Below are positions 21,572 to 34,440 of a DNA stretch of 64,000 nucleotides, piece after piece. Within the stretch, counting starts at the first letter, position 1, and each line of letters starts with the position of its first letter. A program made the translations under genes and the position numbers. The stretch is taken from NCBI GenBank assembly GCA_905250025.1, contig CAJNOJ010000022.1:249707-313706 (forward strand). Reading direction: 5' to 3'. A model generated the notes under the pieces. That model saw only the letters and a program-made list of their open reading frames with translations. It did not search any database and was not told where the DNA came from. Source of the stretch: Adineta ricciae. Taxonomy: Eukaryota > Rotifera > Eurotatoria > Adinetida > Adinetidae.

Positions 21572-24500
21572 ATGTTTTCATTTCTGAAGAAAAAGTAAGT
21601 GATTCAAACAACAACTCAAGAGCCGCACATATCTATCAAAAAACTCTTACTATTTCCTTTAGAAAAGTAAGAAAGCCCGATAGCAATCTGCAACAACAGC
21701 AGCAGCAACAACAACCACAACAACAACAACATCAAATTCCCATAATTAATGAAAACAAAGAAAATTTATTAACTCGAACTGTCAAACAACAGTATCATCG
21801 TGATAATGAATCAGGTGGTTTCGATTACTCATCATCTATCGTTTCACCCCAATCGATATCAAAAAAATCTTCCTGCTCGCCTTGTACATCATCACCTATC
21901 ATACATGACAAAAATCTTTCAACATTTCGTGCAAATGCAGATCAAACATCGAAAATTCATATTGATGTTAGTCATAATTCATCAGATAAGCTTCTACTTA
22001 TATGCAATTCAAGCGAATCAAGTCCACATTATTTAACAGATACAGTTTTGTCTAGTTTACCAGCACACAAAGTAAATATGCTTATTTTTTTATTCTCACT
22101 CGCATGTACAAATGTCAACTGGAGAATAAAAACACATATAACATTTGTTTAGACAAAAATCTCTTCTTCAGCTTCTTCTTCTTCTTGTTCTTCTTCGATA
22201 GAAAATCAGAAGGTGATTGGTGTTTTTAAAGGCTAAACTAATACATTAAACTATTATTTATGACTAACAAAGCGTGCTAAGTATCGGCGAGACAGATATT
22301 AATTAGAAGAACTGTAGACAAATCATTAGAAGAATTCTCGTTGACTTTCGTCTTTTCTTGCTTTTCCAGAGCTGCCATGCTAGTACTACGTTGGGTACAA
22401 CGTCACCAAGTCAAATAGGTGCAAGTGATTTGAATCGAGTATTGACATCCGGATATATAAATGGTGAAGAAAATATGGGTTACATGAGACGAGCTGGTGA
22501 TCACATCGCCTCACACACGAAATCGCCGCACTTTCATCGACCAAGTAAGTCTATCTATACTTTCTCTTTTCATTAGTGCGAGAAAATATTCTCCAAGGAA
22601 TTGAGCTCAGTCAAACAGCACTTGTTTTCTTCTATTGAATGAATCTATGTAAGGAAAATCTGAATAAGATCTGCTTGACTGATCGATCTCGTTGTGTAAT
22701 AATGATGTAAGCAAGAAGACGATGAACACAACAATAATTTGTCTCGCTTGAAATAGTGTTGATAAAATTTCTGTGATTACCTTATGGTAATGGTATCGAT
22801 TACACGATTTGACAAAAAAAAACGAATGAATTCGATTGAATAATCAGCAAAGAAGAGTACGCCCAGTTCTTTTATTTTGATATGCTTAGTTTCTTTTTCT
22901 TTTTTCGATTGTTGGATTTAGTCAATGACGATCAGAGCTAAGTATTCAATCTGCAGCTGATGATGGAAAAATATTCTTCTTTCGCTATTCGTTCGTATGT
23001 TTTCATAGCTGAAGATATGTGGGAAGAAAAGCGAAGAAGAAGAGCGAGAGAGAGAGAGAGAGAGGCAAAGGAAAAGAATTAGTTAGAGTGTAACGATCCT
23101 CGCTAGAGAGAACAGAAGAATAGCAATATCTGTATGCATGCATCAGTCAGTTTGACGACCTTGTTAGAAATGAACAGCGAGCGAACCATATTTGTTCAAG
23201 AGATTCGAATATGTTAACTCTAAAATAGAGTAACGAGAACATTGAAGAAAACATTCTTAGTAACTATAGTAGATGTCAAGAACGAAACAAAAAAAGGCAA
23301 GAGGATAAAAGACATAGAGGAAGAGAGTGGAGAGGAGGGGGGGGGTACGAAGACGAGAAGAAAAAAAGAAATAGGAAAAAACAATTTTGTCTTGTGTCTG
23401 TTTGTACGCAAGTCGTATTAATAACGCAGCGATAAGACGAAGAAGACGACATTCATTCATTCATTCAAACAATCAATAATGTTGATGGTTCACCATCCTC
23501 ATCATTATCAGCAAACTTCAGCACCACGAAAAGAAATGGGTAGGTGTTAGTGGAAAGACCTTGCTATCATGTTGCCTTTCATCATCAACCATGCTTGAAG
23601 CAAAAAAGAAAATAAACAACGGAGAATGATGCCAATTGATTATGCCACATATCGAACAGCGTTTTGCTTTTTTTATCCTTGCAAAACTTCACTCGATAGA
23701 TCATGAGTCTATTATGAATATTAGTCCTATCGACACATCCGTATGCACGTATGTATTCACTTGACCAGTACGTTTAACTCTAGAGATGATAAATGTTGCT
23801 GATGATGATGTAATCTAGCGAAGCCTTTTCTTATTGCTTGTCGAAAGGTCCAAGAGCAATCGCTAAGTGGCACATTGTCTGCAGGCGATCATGATACACA
23901 TACAACTGTATAATCGGCTTTACGTGTGTACGTATGCATGTATGGTCGGCGAAGAGAATGTGTATAAATGCATATGTTTATATATCACGTAAAGAGCTTC
24001 ATTTAGTACAGATCAGGAGGAAACAGAGAGAAATTTCCGTTGATTGTTGTCTGATTTCGTAAAATATGACTTGACTAAGAGCAGAAATCGAATCAGACAG
24101 ATGTTAAATGTCATCATTAGATATTAAAATTGGATCAATAAGATCGAAGAATAAGTTTTTGATAGAATCAAGATATAGAAATGTAACAATAACAACTGAT
24201 TGATGTTTACAATTTTCGAGCCGAAAAACAAGAAATATCTGTTTGATCTTTATTTTAGTGGGCTTTTCTTACAATCGAACACAAGCATTTAGCGTACCGG
24301 GAACTAAGAAAGGCATGAAAGCTTTAGTGACGGGTATGTTTTTATCTTTATTGTTCTCATCGATAAAGCTTAATTGGAACCATGAACTATTTTCTCTTCT
24401 AGGTCAAACTAGAATTCGTAAAATACATTGTTCAGTACCTCACACAGTTCCTCCTATTTCATCGCCATCGATAACTTCCACGCCGAAAACCGCTATGCAC

Positions 24501-26083
24501 GATCCAACGGCCTCTCCATCTCACCATTCGGGACCAACGGTCGAAGAAGAACCCATCGTCCTATCACGTTACTCAGGTGGGTTCATCCCTGATCCATTAG
24601 CACCAAAGAAAATTGAATCACTCGATTGGCCGGCCCCGATTGCTCTTCAAGCTGTGCCAGAATTAATGAAGCCCCATCGTAGTCGAAGTGAATCTCGCAC
24701 CGAATCCCGTTCGAACCGTTCTCATCATCATAGTCACACCAATCATGGTACAGCACTTTCATTATCTCCGTCTTCTCCGCCTCCTCAATTGTCGGTCACT
24801 TCCAATGATCATGATCAACAGCCGACTACAGACGATATTACAATAACCAGTGGAAACTTCGACGACGGCGATGACGACTCGATCGCCGATGGTGAAATTC
24901 GTCATGACGTTCAGTTAGAAAAAGACATTGATACGATGGCCAAATTAAAAGACACATCGGGTATGGCACACGCCCTACTCGAAGACTTACGTGTTCAAGA
25001 GAAACTCATTTCGAGACAATTACCACTTGATCCGTGGAAAGCTTCTCGTTCTCCATCGGCAGCTGTTGAACCACCACGACGTTGCCGTTTCGAATCGCCG
25101 AAATTTGCATCACCATCTCGACGTGTACATACACATTCGTCATCGACAACTAATGCAGATGATAGTCTTGCCGGTTTATCAACATCATTATCAACGACAC
25201 CAGCCGGTGGTAAACGTGTCACACTACCCAGATATCAACAACAAGGTATGTGAGACTTAATGGAAACATCTATTTTGTTCGACTTTCATCGAAAGAAAAT
25301 TTAGGTTTCATTGCATATGATTTTATCAGACAGAGTCCAGGTTTGATCTGAGAACTCCCATTTCTTATCATTGTTCACGCATTTTGACACGCATCTTCTT
25401 TCCGTTTGATAAAAACAGCTTTTATTTCTTTCCTCAATCGTCCAAACTAAACACGAAATATGTTTTAGTTCTTCGGCCTGGTTACGGATTAACACCATCG
25501 CCTAAAGCGCAAACCTTGCCAACGTGTCGAGACATACAAAGAAGTTGTGATTTAGACTCGACCGACCTCGGAACAACCAATTCATACTGTAAATATAAAC
25601 ATTCTCCCCCGAAAGTTCTCCATTAACATAAATATCTTGTCATTTAGATTCAAATGATGGAGATCAAAATAAATCAAGCAAGGTAATGATCTAATTAAAT
25701 TAGTTAATGAACAGAAAAACATCTTCAAAATATAATTTTTGTAGACAGTCGATGTGGGTGGTAGCAGTGATCAAAGGTATATCGATTCACAGCACGCTCA
25801 TTCGACCCATTCGGCACCGATATTGATCAGTAATCCAAAATTGTATCCTTACGAAGAATTAAAGATAATGTCGAAGAAACGTTTACCGTCCGATGTCGAT
25901 CGAGATCGTCTAGAGGTAAAGAATGATTCAATGACCTTGTACACATATGCAATCTTGATTTCTCTATAGCGTCACCTGTCTGATAATGAATTTCATAGGT
26001 TATTCCAAATGACACGATCGGATTTCTATCGTTTACCCGAATGGCGGCGGATTGATCTGAAAAAGCGCGTCAAACTCTTTTGA
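21572..26083 (+). CDS. Dematin/ABLIM-type actin-binding protein with villin headpiece
   Basis: Actin-bundling cytoskeletal protein. Exons 21572-21594, 21663-22071, 22153-22212, 22370-22544, 24259-24333, 24403-25245, 25469-25588, 25648-25682, 25745-25915 and 25970-26083 keep frame throughout. The last two exons encode a complete villin headpiece: LYPYEELKIMSKKRLPSD, DRDRLERHLSDNEFHRLF, and a basic end, EWRRIDLKKRVKLF, with the terminal Phe. Upstream pieces match the dematin/ABLIM anchor region: SPHFHRP, and PLAPKKIESLDWPAPIAL (dematin DPNQPAKIETDYWPCP). The N-terminus is low complexity (Gln repeat, poly-Ser). No LIM domains are found, so it is dematin-like rather than full ABLIM. The 1.7-kb intron after 22544 contains an alternative first exon at 23479. 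Dematin links actin to membranes and is controlled by headpiece phosphorylation. Confidence 0.85.
23041..23064. repeat. GA microsatellite
   Basis: Run of GA dinucleotides with one interruption, in the large intron of the dematin-like gene. Confidence 0.8.
23479..23539 (+). other. Candidate alternative first exon of the dematin-like gene
   Basis: ATG at 23479 opens MLMVHHPHHYQQTSAPRKEM and ends at a donor G|GTAGGTG in phase 1, exactly the phase needed by the exon at 24259, so the isoform reads KEM-VGFSYNRTQ. The exon from the upstream promoter (ending at 22544) has the same phase. This predicts an internal promoter and a short isoform that lacks the Gln/Ser-rich N-terminus but keeps the anchor region and headpiece. 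Confidence 0.5.
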
Positions 26084-28536
26084 AATACACTTTTCTACAT
26101 CCGACACCGTTTATCCCGAGAATGCTTTCTGCTTTACTGTAGATGCTTGTGTGCGTGTGTATTATTTCTCTTTTCTTTACTTCTATTTTATTTTATTTGT
26201 GTGTGTGTGTGACTGCGCTTAAAAAACTATCATCAACAGCTACTACAAACAAGAATTATTCAATCACTTGCTCTCGCTTCTTTCTCGTTCACTCTTATAT
26301 GTTAAAATTTTCTTTCTTTTGTTGTTTGTTGTGTCAGATTGAAAAACTAGAAGAGAACAGACGAACAATCGTGGACTTCGATCGATGCCTTATGGATAGG
26401 AAAGACCATCACAACAACATGTACTTTGAACATTTCTTAAAGTAGTTCTTTTTCTTTCTTTTTTGGGTTGTTTTTTTGCCGTTTTTCTTTGTTGTTGTTG
26501 TTTTTTGCCAAGCGGAAAAAGAGAAAAGAAAGAACTCATCTATGAATTTATTCGATATCATTTTTTTCTCTTGATTATCTCATGTTGATTCTCATTGAAA
26601 ACGCGAAAATTGTCTTTTACCAATAATTATTCCTGTTATTCTCGGGAGATAAACAAAGAATTCAATCAGTCTGTTCTTTATTACGCTATCGAATCGTATA
26701 AATGATCTTATTTCCTTTCGCTCCCTCTCTAAGCAAATGTTGTCTTGTTAATCTATATAAATAGATATTTATGACAAGGCGAGAAAGATGTTGGCCAAAT
26801 AGATTCATCGTTTTCTAGCGTTGATATGATTAGACTTTTGCATGTGAATCGAAATCGAACAAACAAGAAACTACCGCTGCGGCTCATTGATTAGCTTTTT
26901 TCTGGTAATGTTTGTTTTAGACAGAAGAGAAAAAAAAGAAAAGAAACGATATGTTTGATCTATCAGAGATGCTTCATTTATCACGAATGTATCGGTGTAG
27001 AACAAAATAAAAACGAGACCTAGAAAGGAAAGGAATGTTATTCTTGTGATAAGATGTTTGTTGATGAAGTCAAGTGAAGGAGATATGAATGAACTAGACT
27101 TGTATCATTGCTCTTTTGATGAAGACTTCAATGAGTGAAAAAGATATTTAATCATCTCGCGTGTAGACATAAACAACGAAGATGTCATTATTCAAATCGA
27201 ATGAAAAATGTTCGTTTCGATGATGGTTTATTATCTTGTCTTCACCTTGACTTCAATACAATATCCGTTTCGATTAGGACTACGAAATCGATTATCTTGC
27301 CTCTCGATCGTCGAAAATAAATGCCTTGAGGAAGAATAGTAGATCCAGCTAGTTATTTTCTCGTCTGATTCGTTTAGACGCCATCAAATTCATCTGGAAT
27401 TCTTATTAGAGATAAAATGAATGAATTACTTCAATATTTATCGAAGAGGAATGTCTTATGAGAAAAACATCGCTTATCTTTGCAATTTCTACTTATTGGA
27501 TGAAAAAAAAATGACGATATTGGATATCGAAAAGGAAAAATGTAGAAGATATTGTTTGTGCAAAATTATTTTCCTCCATAAACCTTCAATTTCCTCTCGA
27601 AGCGAAGAAGCAGACATGCTAATAAATGTCAATTCAATCTGAAATGATTATCTCATATTGAAACTGATCATTGATAATCTAGTTCGACTTGTTAATTAGA
27701 TTATCACTGGAAAGATCTTCTTTGTCTAAATGTTAAGAATCGAATACATAACTGAACCGAATTCTGGAAAGAGAGGACCGTTACGTGATTGCATCGGATG
27801 ATCACATCCGATTTCACTTGTTAGTAAAATCGATTTTGATAGGGAAATTACACATTGTCTGAGAAGACGATATATATTAATTTCAGCCGAATCAAATTTA
27901 ACCACAATAGAGATCATCGTGTGCAAGTGGATACATATTTACATTGGATATTAAGTTTTGTTTGTATACATGAGTTTACTCATCACCGGTGGACTGTAGT
28001 TAAACTTATATGATGAGTGCGCATTTTGAACAGCAAATATCCATCATTTTGATCGACGAACTTGTCGGCTGGTGATAGACAGATCGTCGTCATATGAATA
28101 ACTAAACCATTTCAAGTCGTGTAATGAAATTGCGACATCTAAGTTGTTTATTTATATAAAGTATTCAACTGTCACGGAGAATTGCTTGTAGACAACTTAT
28201 TCATGCTGAATACACTCTTTCCCGTTCTCAAAATACAAAATGTCAGAGATTCATCAACATAATCGTAGTAATATGCAAATTAGTGACTTTCACCTTCTTG
28301 AACTAGACATTCATGTCATGTTCGCTGACTGACTAATATTAAATCTCTGGATTTGTGTACTTGCTGGAGATTCAGTTGGATTGAGAGAGAATACAAACAA
28401 ATGATTTCAAATTCCGATTGAGTTCAGTTTATTATTCTTTGTCAGAGAGAAAAACACGAACAAGAAGAAGATATTCACAACTATAAGCAAATGTTCATGT
28501 ATATGGTTACATAAGTTCGATGATATTTTTTCTTCT
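26084..28536. other. Long intergenic region between convergent dematin-like and Rab genes
   Basis: About 2.45 kb of AT-rich sequence. The left part, with T-rich runs and CA/GT stretches around 26140-26220, is probably the 3'UTR of the dematin-like gene. Open frames here have no recognisable domain. I see no RNA gene. Confidence 0.45.
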
Positions 28537-29572
28537 CTAACAACACCAACCATTAGCTGTCGTACCACTTGTCGTATTATTATAATTATCTCGATTGTTA
28601 TTCATTAATGACATGCCCGACATTTTCACCATATCATTTAACGTAAAATGTCCATTCTGAGGATCTTTCCGACTCAGTTCCTTATCGAGCAGTGCCTGTG
28701 CCGTGGCCATGAATGCTAATTCAACATTTTGTCCTGTTTTAGCTGATGTTTCAAGAAAACTAACTTCATAATCTCTTGCTAAACGTTCGCCAGCTTCACG
28801 AGAAACGACACGTTGAGATTTATCAATTTTATTCCCAACTAACATTATAATCACACTGTCATTAGCAAATTCTTTAATTTCACTCAACCAAGCTGAGATA
28901 TTTTCAAATGATGAATATGATGTGACATCATAAAGCAACAGTAATGCGTTGGCATCACGATAGTATGAATGCGTGACCGAACGGAAACGTTCTTGCCCTG
29001 CCTAGAAAACACGACTTAGAACAATTAACAAGAGCAGTTGACTTACAGTATCAAAGATTTGTAGTTTGATCTTTTTATCGCCTAATGTCACTAATTTATT
29101 TCGGAAATCAATTCCAACAGTGGCAATAAAACTTCCTGCTAAGAATGTTCCATCTTTGAATCGAACCAATAAACATGTTTTACCTATATATTAACAGTTC
29201 ATCATATGAAAAACATCGAGATTTCGACATACCGACACCACTATCACCTAGTAACATCACTTTAAATTGATACTGATTGTTATTAATAGTGCTGTTTCCA
29301 CTCACGACTTCCGTCGATGGTGATGTTGATAGAGATAGGTTATTTGTACTTGATGATTGGGATGTCGACGACTGTTGGCTATCGGCTTGAGAGGACGCAT
29401 TTTTTGATAACTCTTGAATCGATTTCGCTTGAGTTTCATGGTATTGTGCAGGTAAAGGACCTGTATAAACACATCCTTCACCATAGGTAGTTGTAGATGA
29501 ACGCTCGTTAGTACAAATGGGTGTAAACGATGAAAATGCTGTTGATTTCGAATAGGTATTAGAATGATCCAT
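28537..29572 (-). CDS. RAB26: Rab26/Rab37-like small GTPase
   Basis: Membrane-traffic GTPase of regulated secretion. Exons (minus) 29572-29233, 29183-29047 and 29001-28537 give 313 aa. A Ser/Thr/Gln-rich extension of about 100 residues precedes the G domain, as in Rab26. G motifs are visible: GDSGVGKT split by the first intron, TVGIDF, DTAGQE split by the second intron, GNKID and ETSAKT. The stretch SVTHSYYRDANALLLLYDVT and the AWLSEIKEFA segment are diagnostic of the Rab26/37 group. The C-terminus ends WCC, a dual-geranylgeranyl motif. Rab26 directs secretory or synaptic vesicles, and Rab37 directs exocytosis; the long N-terminal extension favours Rab26. The ATG is the first in frame, preceded by a possible acceptor (ACAACAG) 14 bases upstream. 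Confidence 0.9.
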
Positions 29573-32201
29573 TGATACGTATGAGCCTGTTGTGTTTATA
29601 GGAGACCAATTATCACATTATAGTAAATTCTAAAAAAAAAGAAATGAATTTTTTTTTAGAAATGTTAAGTCAATCTCCTTCTTTATACTAAGCTCTATAT
29701 CTATTAGCATAGGGTTATGCTTTTCATTGATTTCACAAATACACATTATTAATAGAACGACCTTGGAAGGTGTTTTTTTCAAGAACAATTTCTTTTGTGT
29801 CTATTGTAGAAAAGAAGTAGAACCGTTTCTCGAAGTAAGCATACTTACAACGATAGACCTATTCAGTTAACTATGAAAATCGAGCGAAGAGTTGATTAGC
29901 AGAGTTACTTTTTCTTCGTGGAAAAGATGTGTATCTACGTGTTTCAGAAATACTACTTCACATAAAGACCGGAATCATAATATGAAGAGAAAAAAAATGA
30001 AGTTGTGAGCGAGATCGTACTCGTCTCCTTCTCTCTCTCTCTTCTTTCTGATTTCAATATGACTATTCCTACACCCACTTTCATTTATAGATTTTACTCT
30101 GTTGTTCATCAACTTGCTCGTACTCATCAATGATGGCAGCCTTTCCAAACGGTTCTCATCAGATATTCTACTGCTTTTTATAGTCATTACATTGACAGAA
30201 TGCTTGTTGAAAAAAGCGGAGAAGAAGAAAGAGACAGAAATAAACTATTAAAAAAAACGACAGTCAAATAACGAGGGAAAAAGCAAGTGTAATGACGTTG
30301 CTACTATTTGTGCTGTTTACGAACAAGAAAAATCTCTGTAAAAAAACCTAAACGAGAAAGTTCGTTCTAACACTATTAATTAACAATCTTTTTTTTCTTC
30401 ATTCTTTCGTTAATCAACATCGAAGAAAACAGTGAAAAGCGACAATTATTATGCTTGACGATTTCTCCTGAAATATACATTCGAAAAGTTTTCCTCATCC
30501 TAATAGTCACCTAGGTAAATATTTATCTTCGTTTTCATATATCTGTCATCGACAATTTACCTCGGAGTCTATTAAACAGATTCATCAATGTCAGAAACAA
30601 TATCATGCATATGTAATATGACAACTATTAGAGGACAGCGATGTGTTCGGAATAGGGAAATTCCAATCGAGATAATTTTGTTGATTTTATCAGTCGATGA
30701 TTGGATCACGCTCCATTCTTCTAGTCGCAATCTTTTTATTAGCATGTTGAGAGGAGAAAAACACAACTAATGCACACACCCACGTACAAACACAATGATC
30801 GGGCTGGGGTTGTTCATGTTTTTCAACTCGGATAATAAGTGAAGACTGGATAGCAACTCATGCTCGTCAACTAATTGTTATTTTAGATGCTACGTTCTCT
30901 TCTTCTGCTTCTTTTTTTTTTCTTCAGAAAAGAAGTAAGAGTAGTTGCTATAGTCGATGGCATCTTTCCCGTCGAGCACGCACACTTGAGGCTCGTTCAT
31001 TTCCGTCACGCTAAAATAGAAGACGACTTGTTTCTATTTCTTTTTTCTTCTCTCTCTTCAACTGGATCTTCTTATCTTTCAAGGGTCATGAACAGTGCGA
31101 GGCATATATTTCCATCCATGTTATTACGATCGCCTATCTATTAAGAACAATAAAACAAAAAAGAAGAATATGTAAACAGATCAAAATATTCGATATTCCA
31201 ATTATTCGGACAAATCGTTTATGATTAGAAAGCATGGGTATTGAGAGTAATGAAGATGATATTTGTGTATTGTTAAAAATTCTTTCCATTGGGATAAATA
31301 TGTAAAGGAACTAGTCTTGCATGTGAACAAATATGATCTCGTGTGACCGTTATTCTTCGAAGGAGATTAATTTAATAAGAATTGAGATAATGAAAAAGCT
31401 GCTTTCTAGACTAATCTTTTTGTTTTTTGAGGTAGGAAAATGAGGCAGGAGAGATAGGGAGACATATGTAAACTTTTCTTTTCCTATTTCTAATGAAGTT
31501 AACAGTAGTAAGAACAGAGTATTAATTTAAGACGAAAAAGGATCAATTGACATCGTTTCTCAGGATGAAAACATTCCAATGTTGATAAACCTTTGCAAGT
31601 TTAGAAATTCTTTCTCATTAGAAATAGATTAGCACACGTTGAGTGTGATGTGTGCTTAGTCTGCAGATTTAAGTCTATGTTTGTTCACACAAGTTCTACA
31701 TAAGCCGATTATGTCATTTGATCATTGTGATACCAGAACATCATCTCATGTTCGTTGTTTTGATACAAATGGCCAGAAAGTAAACATAAAAAGAAAAAAA
31801 GATTTTTCTCAAGGTTATTTTAGTCCCATATGTTTTTCATAAGGGAAGTTCGCCTAATAGGAAAAAATCAGAATGAACGACTCTATGGTTAGAAAAACTA
31901 ACTCAATTAACTACTATAGTATGACGAAAGAATCGTGGAACAAAGTTTTAACAGTATAACTTCGTGGATCATGAATAATGGTACTTATTAACATTACGTC
32001 GAAGTTATTTAAAAACAGACACTCTGGGAAAGATCATCTTAATGATCCAGACACGAGAATTGAGAAGGTTTTTATCGTAACTACTGCTATATCTGAATAT
32101 TAAAGTTAATTTGGAAAAAACCTAAGCGCTGAGAAAGTAACTAAGGATCGTCATTCAGTTCATTTTTGTTGTTGTTTTTTTTCTCGTAATTTCTTCTGCA
32201 A
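29573..32201. other. Long divergent intergenic region between Rab and tetraspanin genes
   Basis: About 2.6 kb. No frame longer than about 85 codons and none with a domain. Short homopolymer runs and TCTC-rich stretches (30030-30050) are present. The size and divergent flanking starts suggest promoter/enhancer DNA, but no motif can be named. Confidence 0.45.
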
Positions 32202-32918
32202 ATGAACATTCCGCATCGAAAAAATCGTTTATTTCTTCAAATTATTCATTGTCTCGGTGTTGTTCTCGGCACATGTCTATTTTTACGTGAATTATTCACA
32301 TATTCCAGATTCTCGATAATCATATCTTACTTTTGCTATTTGTTGGCAGCGGGTGCTGTGCTCTATCTTTTGTATAGTCGCCGTAAACCAAGTAGAAAAT
32401 TTGCGTATGGGGCATTCTACGCTATGTGTGGTGTAGTGATCTTGTTTGCTCTAACTTATATGTATGAATCGCTTACATTGGCTTCTCAATTGAAGCAGGA
32501 ACTGATTGAGCATATCGAGAGAAATCAAGCAGCAGATCCGGCTTTGGAGACATTGATTCAATACACTAAGTAAGCAGAACGACATTAGATTTTGACACAA
32601 TCAGCAATGATTGTTCCGCATAGGTGTTGTGAAATCGATGGTAATGCTCGTTCGAATGAAGTTTTCGAGAGTTTTCAACGAAAATATCCAAAACATTGTA
32701 ATGAAACGACAGCTGATCAGGCCAAACCATGTCTAATGTATATTAAACATCAACGCAATATAATAACATTTTTCAATTTGATTTTGATCACTTGTCGCGT
32801 ATTAGTATTATTCCTACTATGGAAATATGTCAAGGAAGAGTATAGTAATACGAACAATGAACTTATGGCTTCTCCGACTACGAACACAGAGCAATCGGTG
32901 ACAAATACGGTTATATAG
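32202..32918 (+). CDS. Tetraspanin-like four-TM protein
   Basis: Predicted 220 aa from exons 32202-32569 and 32624-32918. Four hydrophobic segments: residues about 11-30, 36-58, 68-88 and 178-198. The long loop between TM3 and TM4 holds the tetraspanin-type CC pair (QYTKCCEIDG) and two further cysteines (KHCNE, AKPCLMY). Splicing with the 54-nt intron is needed to join TM1-3 to this loop; without it a stop follows QYTK. Tetraspanins organise membrane microdomains. The CCG glycine is replaced by Glu, and the protein is at the short end of the family, so this is a divergent member. It converges on the ERG4-like gene. Confidence 0.72.
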
Positions 32919-33111
32919 CGATAAAACGATCAGAATGAATTTATTGTCTTTTTTTCCCGAAAATATTTTGAAAGTTACGAGATCTGTTGACAAAAGATGT
33001 CTAGACTTTATCCTACGTTCTTAACACGATAGCTGCATTTATTTTCATACGCATTGAAGTCGTAACAAACAAATACAATAAAAAAGACGAAGGATTAAGT
33101 CAGCAAACTGA

Positions 33112-34440
33112 TTATATAAGACCAGGAATGAATGCATATGGAACACGTTCACAATAAATCTTCCAATCTTTGTCATATTTACGTTCACATCGTGCCATGT
33201 CACGTGTGTAACGATGAATGATCATACCAGTAAAGAAAATTGGATAGAAATAAGGTAATAGACCTGGCCATTGATGACATGATAATGCCCAAAGAATTGA
33301 CATGCAAATATCAGCTGTATATTGTGGTTTACGACAGTATTTAAAATAACCATCGACTAATAATGGTGATCCACATTCAGTTTTCAGAGACTTCGGATTC
33401 TTGATTACATTCCATGGAACTTGCGGAAATGCATTGCGTGTTATGTAAGTTCCCTGTTGTTGCATACGAAAACGAATCTTTTGTGATAGCGAGGAATCCC
33501 ATACGTAATAAGCAACAAAGAGAACAATAAATAGTGTCGTTGTTAATGTCATCGATACACCTCCACTCAGATTTTGTGTTCTCAATGAATTTACCAAGAT
33601 ATAATAAGCTTGAAATGCGTACACAAATGGAACACCAGCTAAGTTCCAATAGATCAACATCCAGCCCCATTTTTCATAGAATATATCCCATGTTGTTGGA
33701 ATGCATTCTTCACCTTTTATACAAGCATTGATGTACAGCAATTGCGCTGTTAAAATGAATATCATCGGCCAGGAAATAGCATGGAAGACTTCGTATTGTT
33801 TGACTGCTGCAGAAACAATTAGAAGAAATAGTAAGAGCCATGAGAGACGAACCTCAGCTATCATTTTCAAATCAACATCTTGTCCGAGAATTCTTATCCG
33901 TGGATTTAACCAGACGCCCATGAAAAAGTCGTAGATCGGCGAATTGGCCATTCGACAGGTTTGTTTTGTTAGCAGAGCGTAGAAATGTATGAGGACTGAG
34001 ACAATATCACTACAAATCACTGCCACACATAAGACAGAGCCAAACTGATCAGCCAGAATCGTTAAACGAACCAGACCAGTGATATGAAGTACGGCCACGA
34101 GAACCAATGTAATATACCAACTAGCTAATGCATTGCAATTGTATGTATATTGTCGGTTGTTTTCCGTCGGTACGGGTAAACCTTTCACTTGTGGGCCAGG
34201 TAAAATCGCAGCGAAAATAAGCTGTAGAAAACAAAATCCAGTGTAGAGAAAAAATGCGGACCATGTTGGTAAACAACTTTCTTTGAGGTTTTCGATAAGT
34301 TCATCTGATGATAATGGCCAATAGAGTCCACCCGAACTATATCGAAGTGACAGAGCGAAATAAAATGGAACAAAATGAGAGAATATCATTAAACCAATGG
34401 CTCCAAGTGTACCACCGAATTCTTTTTCTTCTTTACGCAT
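33112..34440 (-). CDS. ERG4: ERG4-type C-24(28) sterol reductase, intronless
   Basis: Polytopic ER enzyme of 442 aa that reduces the C24(28) double bond of sterols with NADPH, the last step of ergosterol synthesis in fungi. Matches to fungal Erg4 run the whole length: KEFGGTLGAIGLMIFSHFVP, NCNALASWYITLVL, SPIYDFFMGVWLNPRI, CIKGEECIPTTWDIFYEKWG, YWNLAGVPF, AFPQVPWNVIKNP, VDGYFKYCRKPQYTADI and the C-terminal YPIFFTGMIIHRYTRDMARC with FIPGLI. About eight to ten TM segments are seen. Animals normally use DHCR24 for side-chain reduction and lack ERG4, so presence in an animal context, with no introns between spliced neighbours, suggests horizontal acquisition. DHCR7 and lamin B receptor belong to the wider family, but the GEECIPTTWD block is specific to Erg4. 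Confidence 0.92.
   Translation of the reverse strand: MRKEEKEFGGTLGAIGLMIFSHFVPFYFALSLRYSSGGLYWPLSSDELIENLKESCLPTWSAFFLYTGFCFLQLIFAAILPGPQVKGLPVPTENNRQYTYNCNALASWYITLVLVAVLHITGLVRLTILADQFGSVLCVAVICSDIVSVLIHFYALLTKQTCRMANSPIYDFFMGVWLNPRIRILGQDVDLKMIAEVRLSWLLLFLLIVSAAVKQYEVFHAISWPMIFILTAQLLYINACIKGEECIPTTWDIFYEKWGWMLIYWNLAGVPFVYAFQAYYILVNSLRTQNLSGGVSMTLTTTLFIVLFVAYYVWDSSLSQKIRFRMQQQGTYITRNAFPQVPWNVIKNPKSLKTECGSPLLVDGYFKYCRKPQYTADICMSILWALSCHQWPGLLPYFYPIFFTGMIIHRYTRDMARCERKYDKDWKIYCERVPYAFIPGLI

Noticed and set aside
21572..22544. LIM domains expected for a full ABLIM protein
   Set aside because: No CxxC..HxxC zinc-finger spacing was found upstream of the headpiece, so the gene was called dematin/ABLIM-type without LIM domains.
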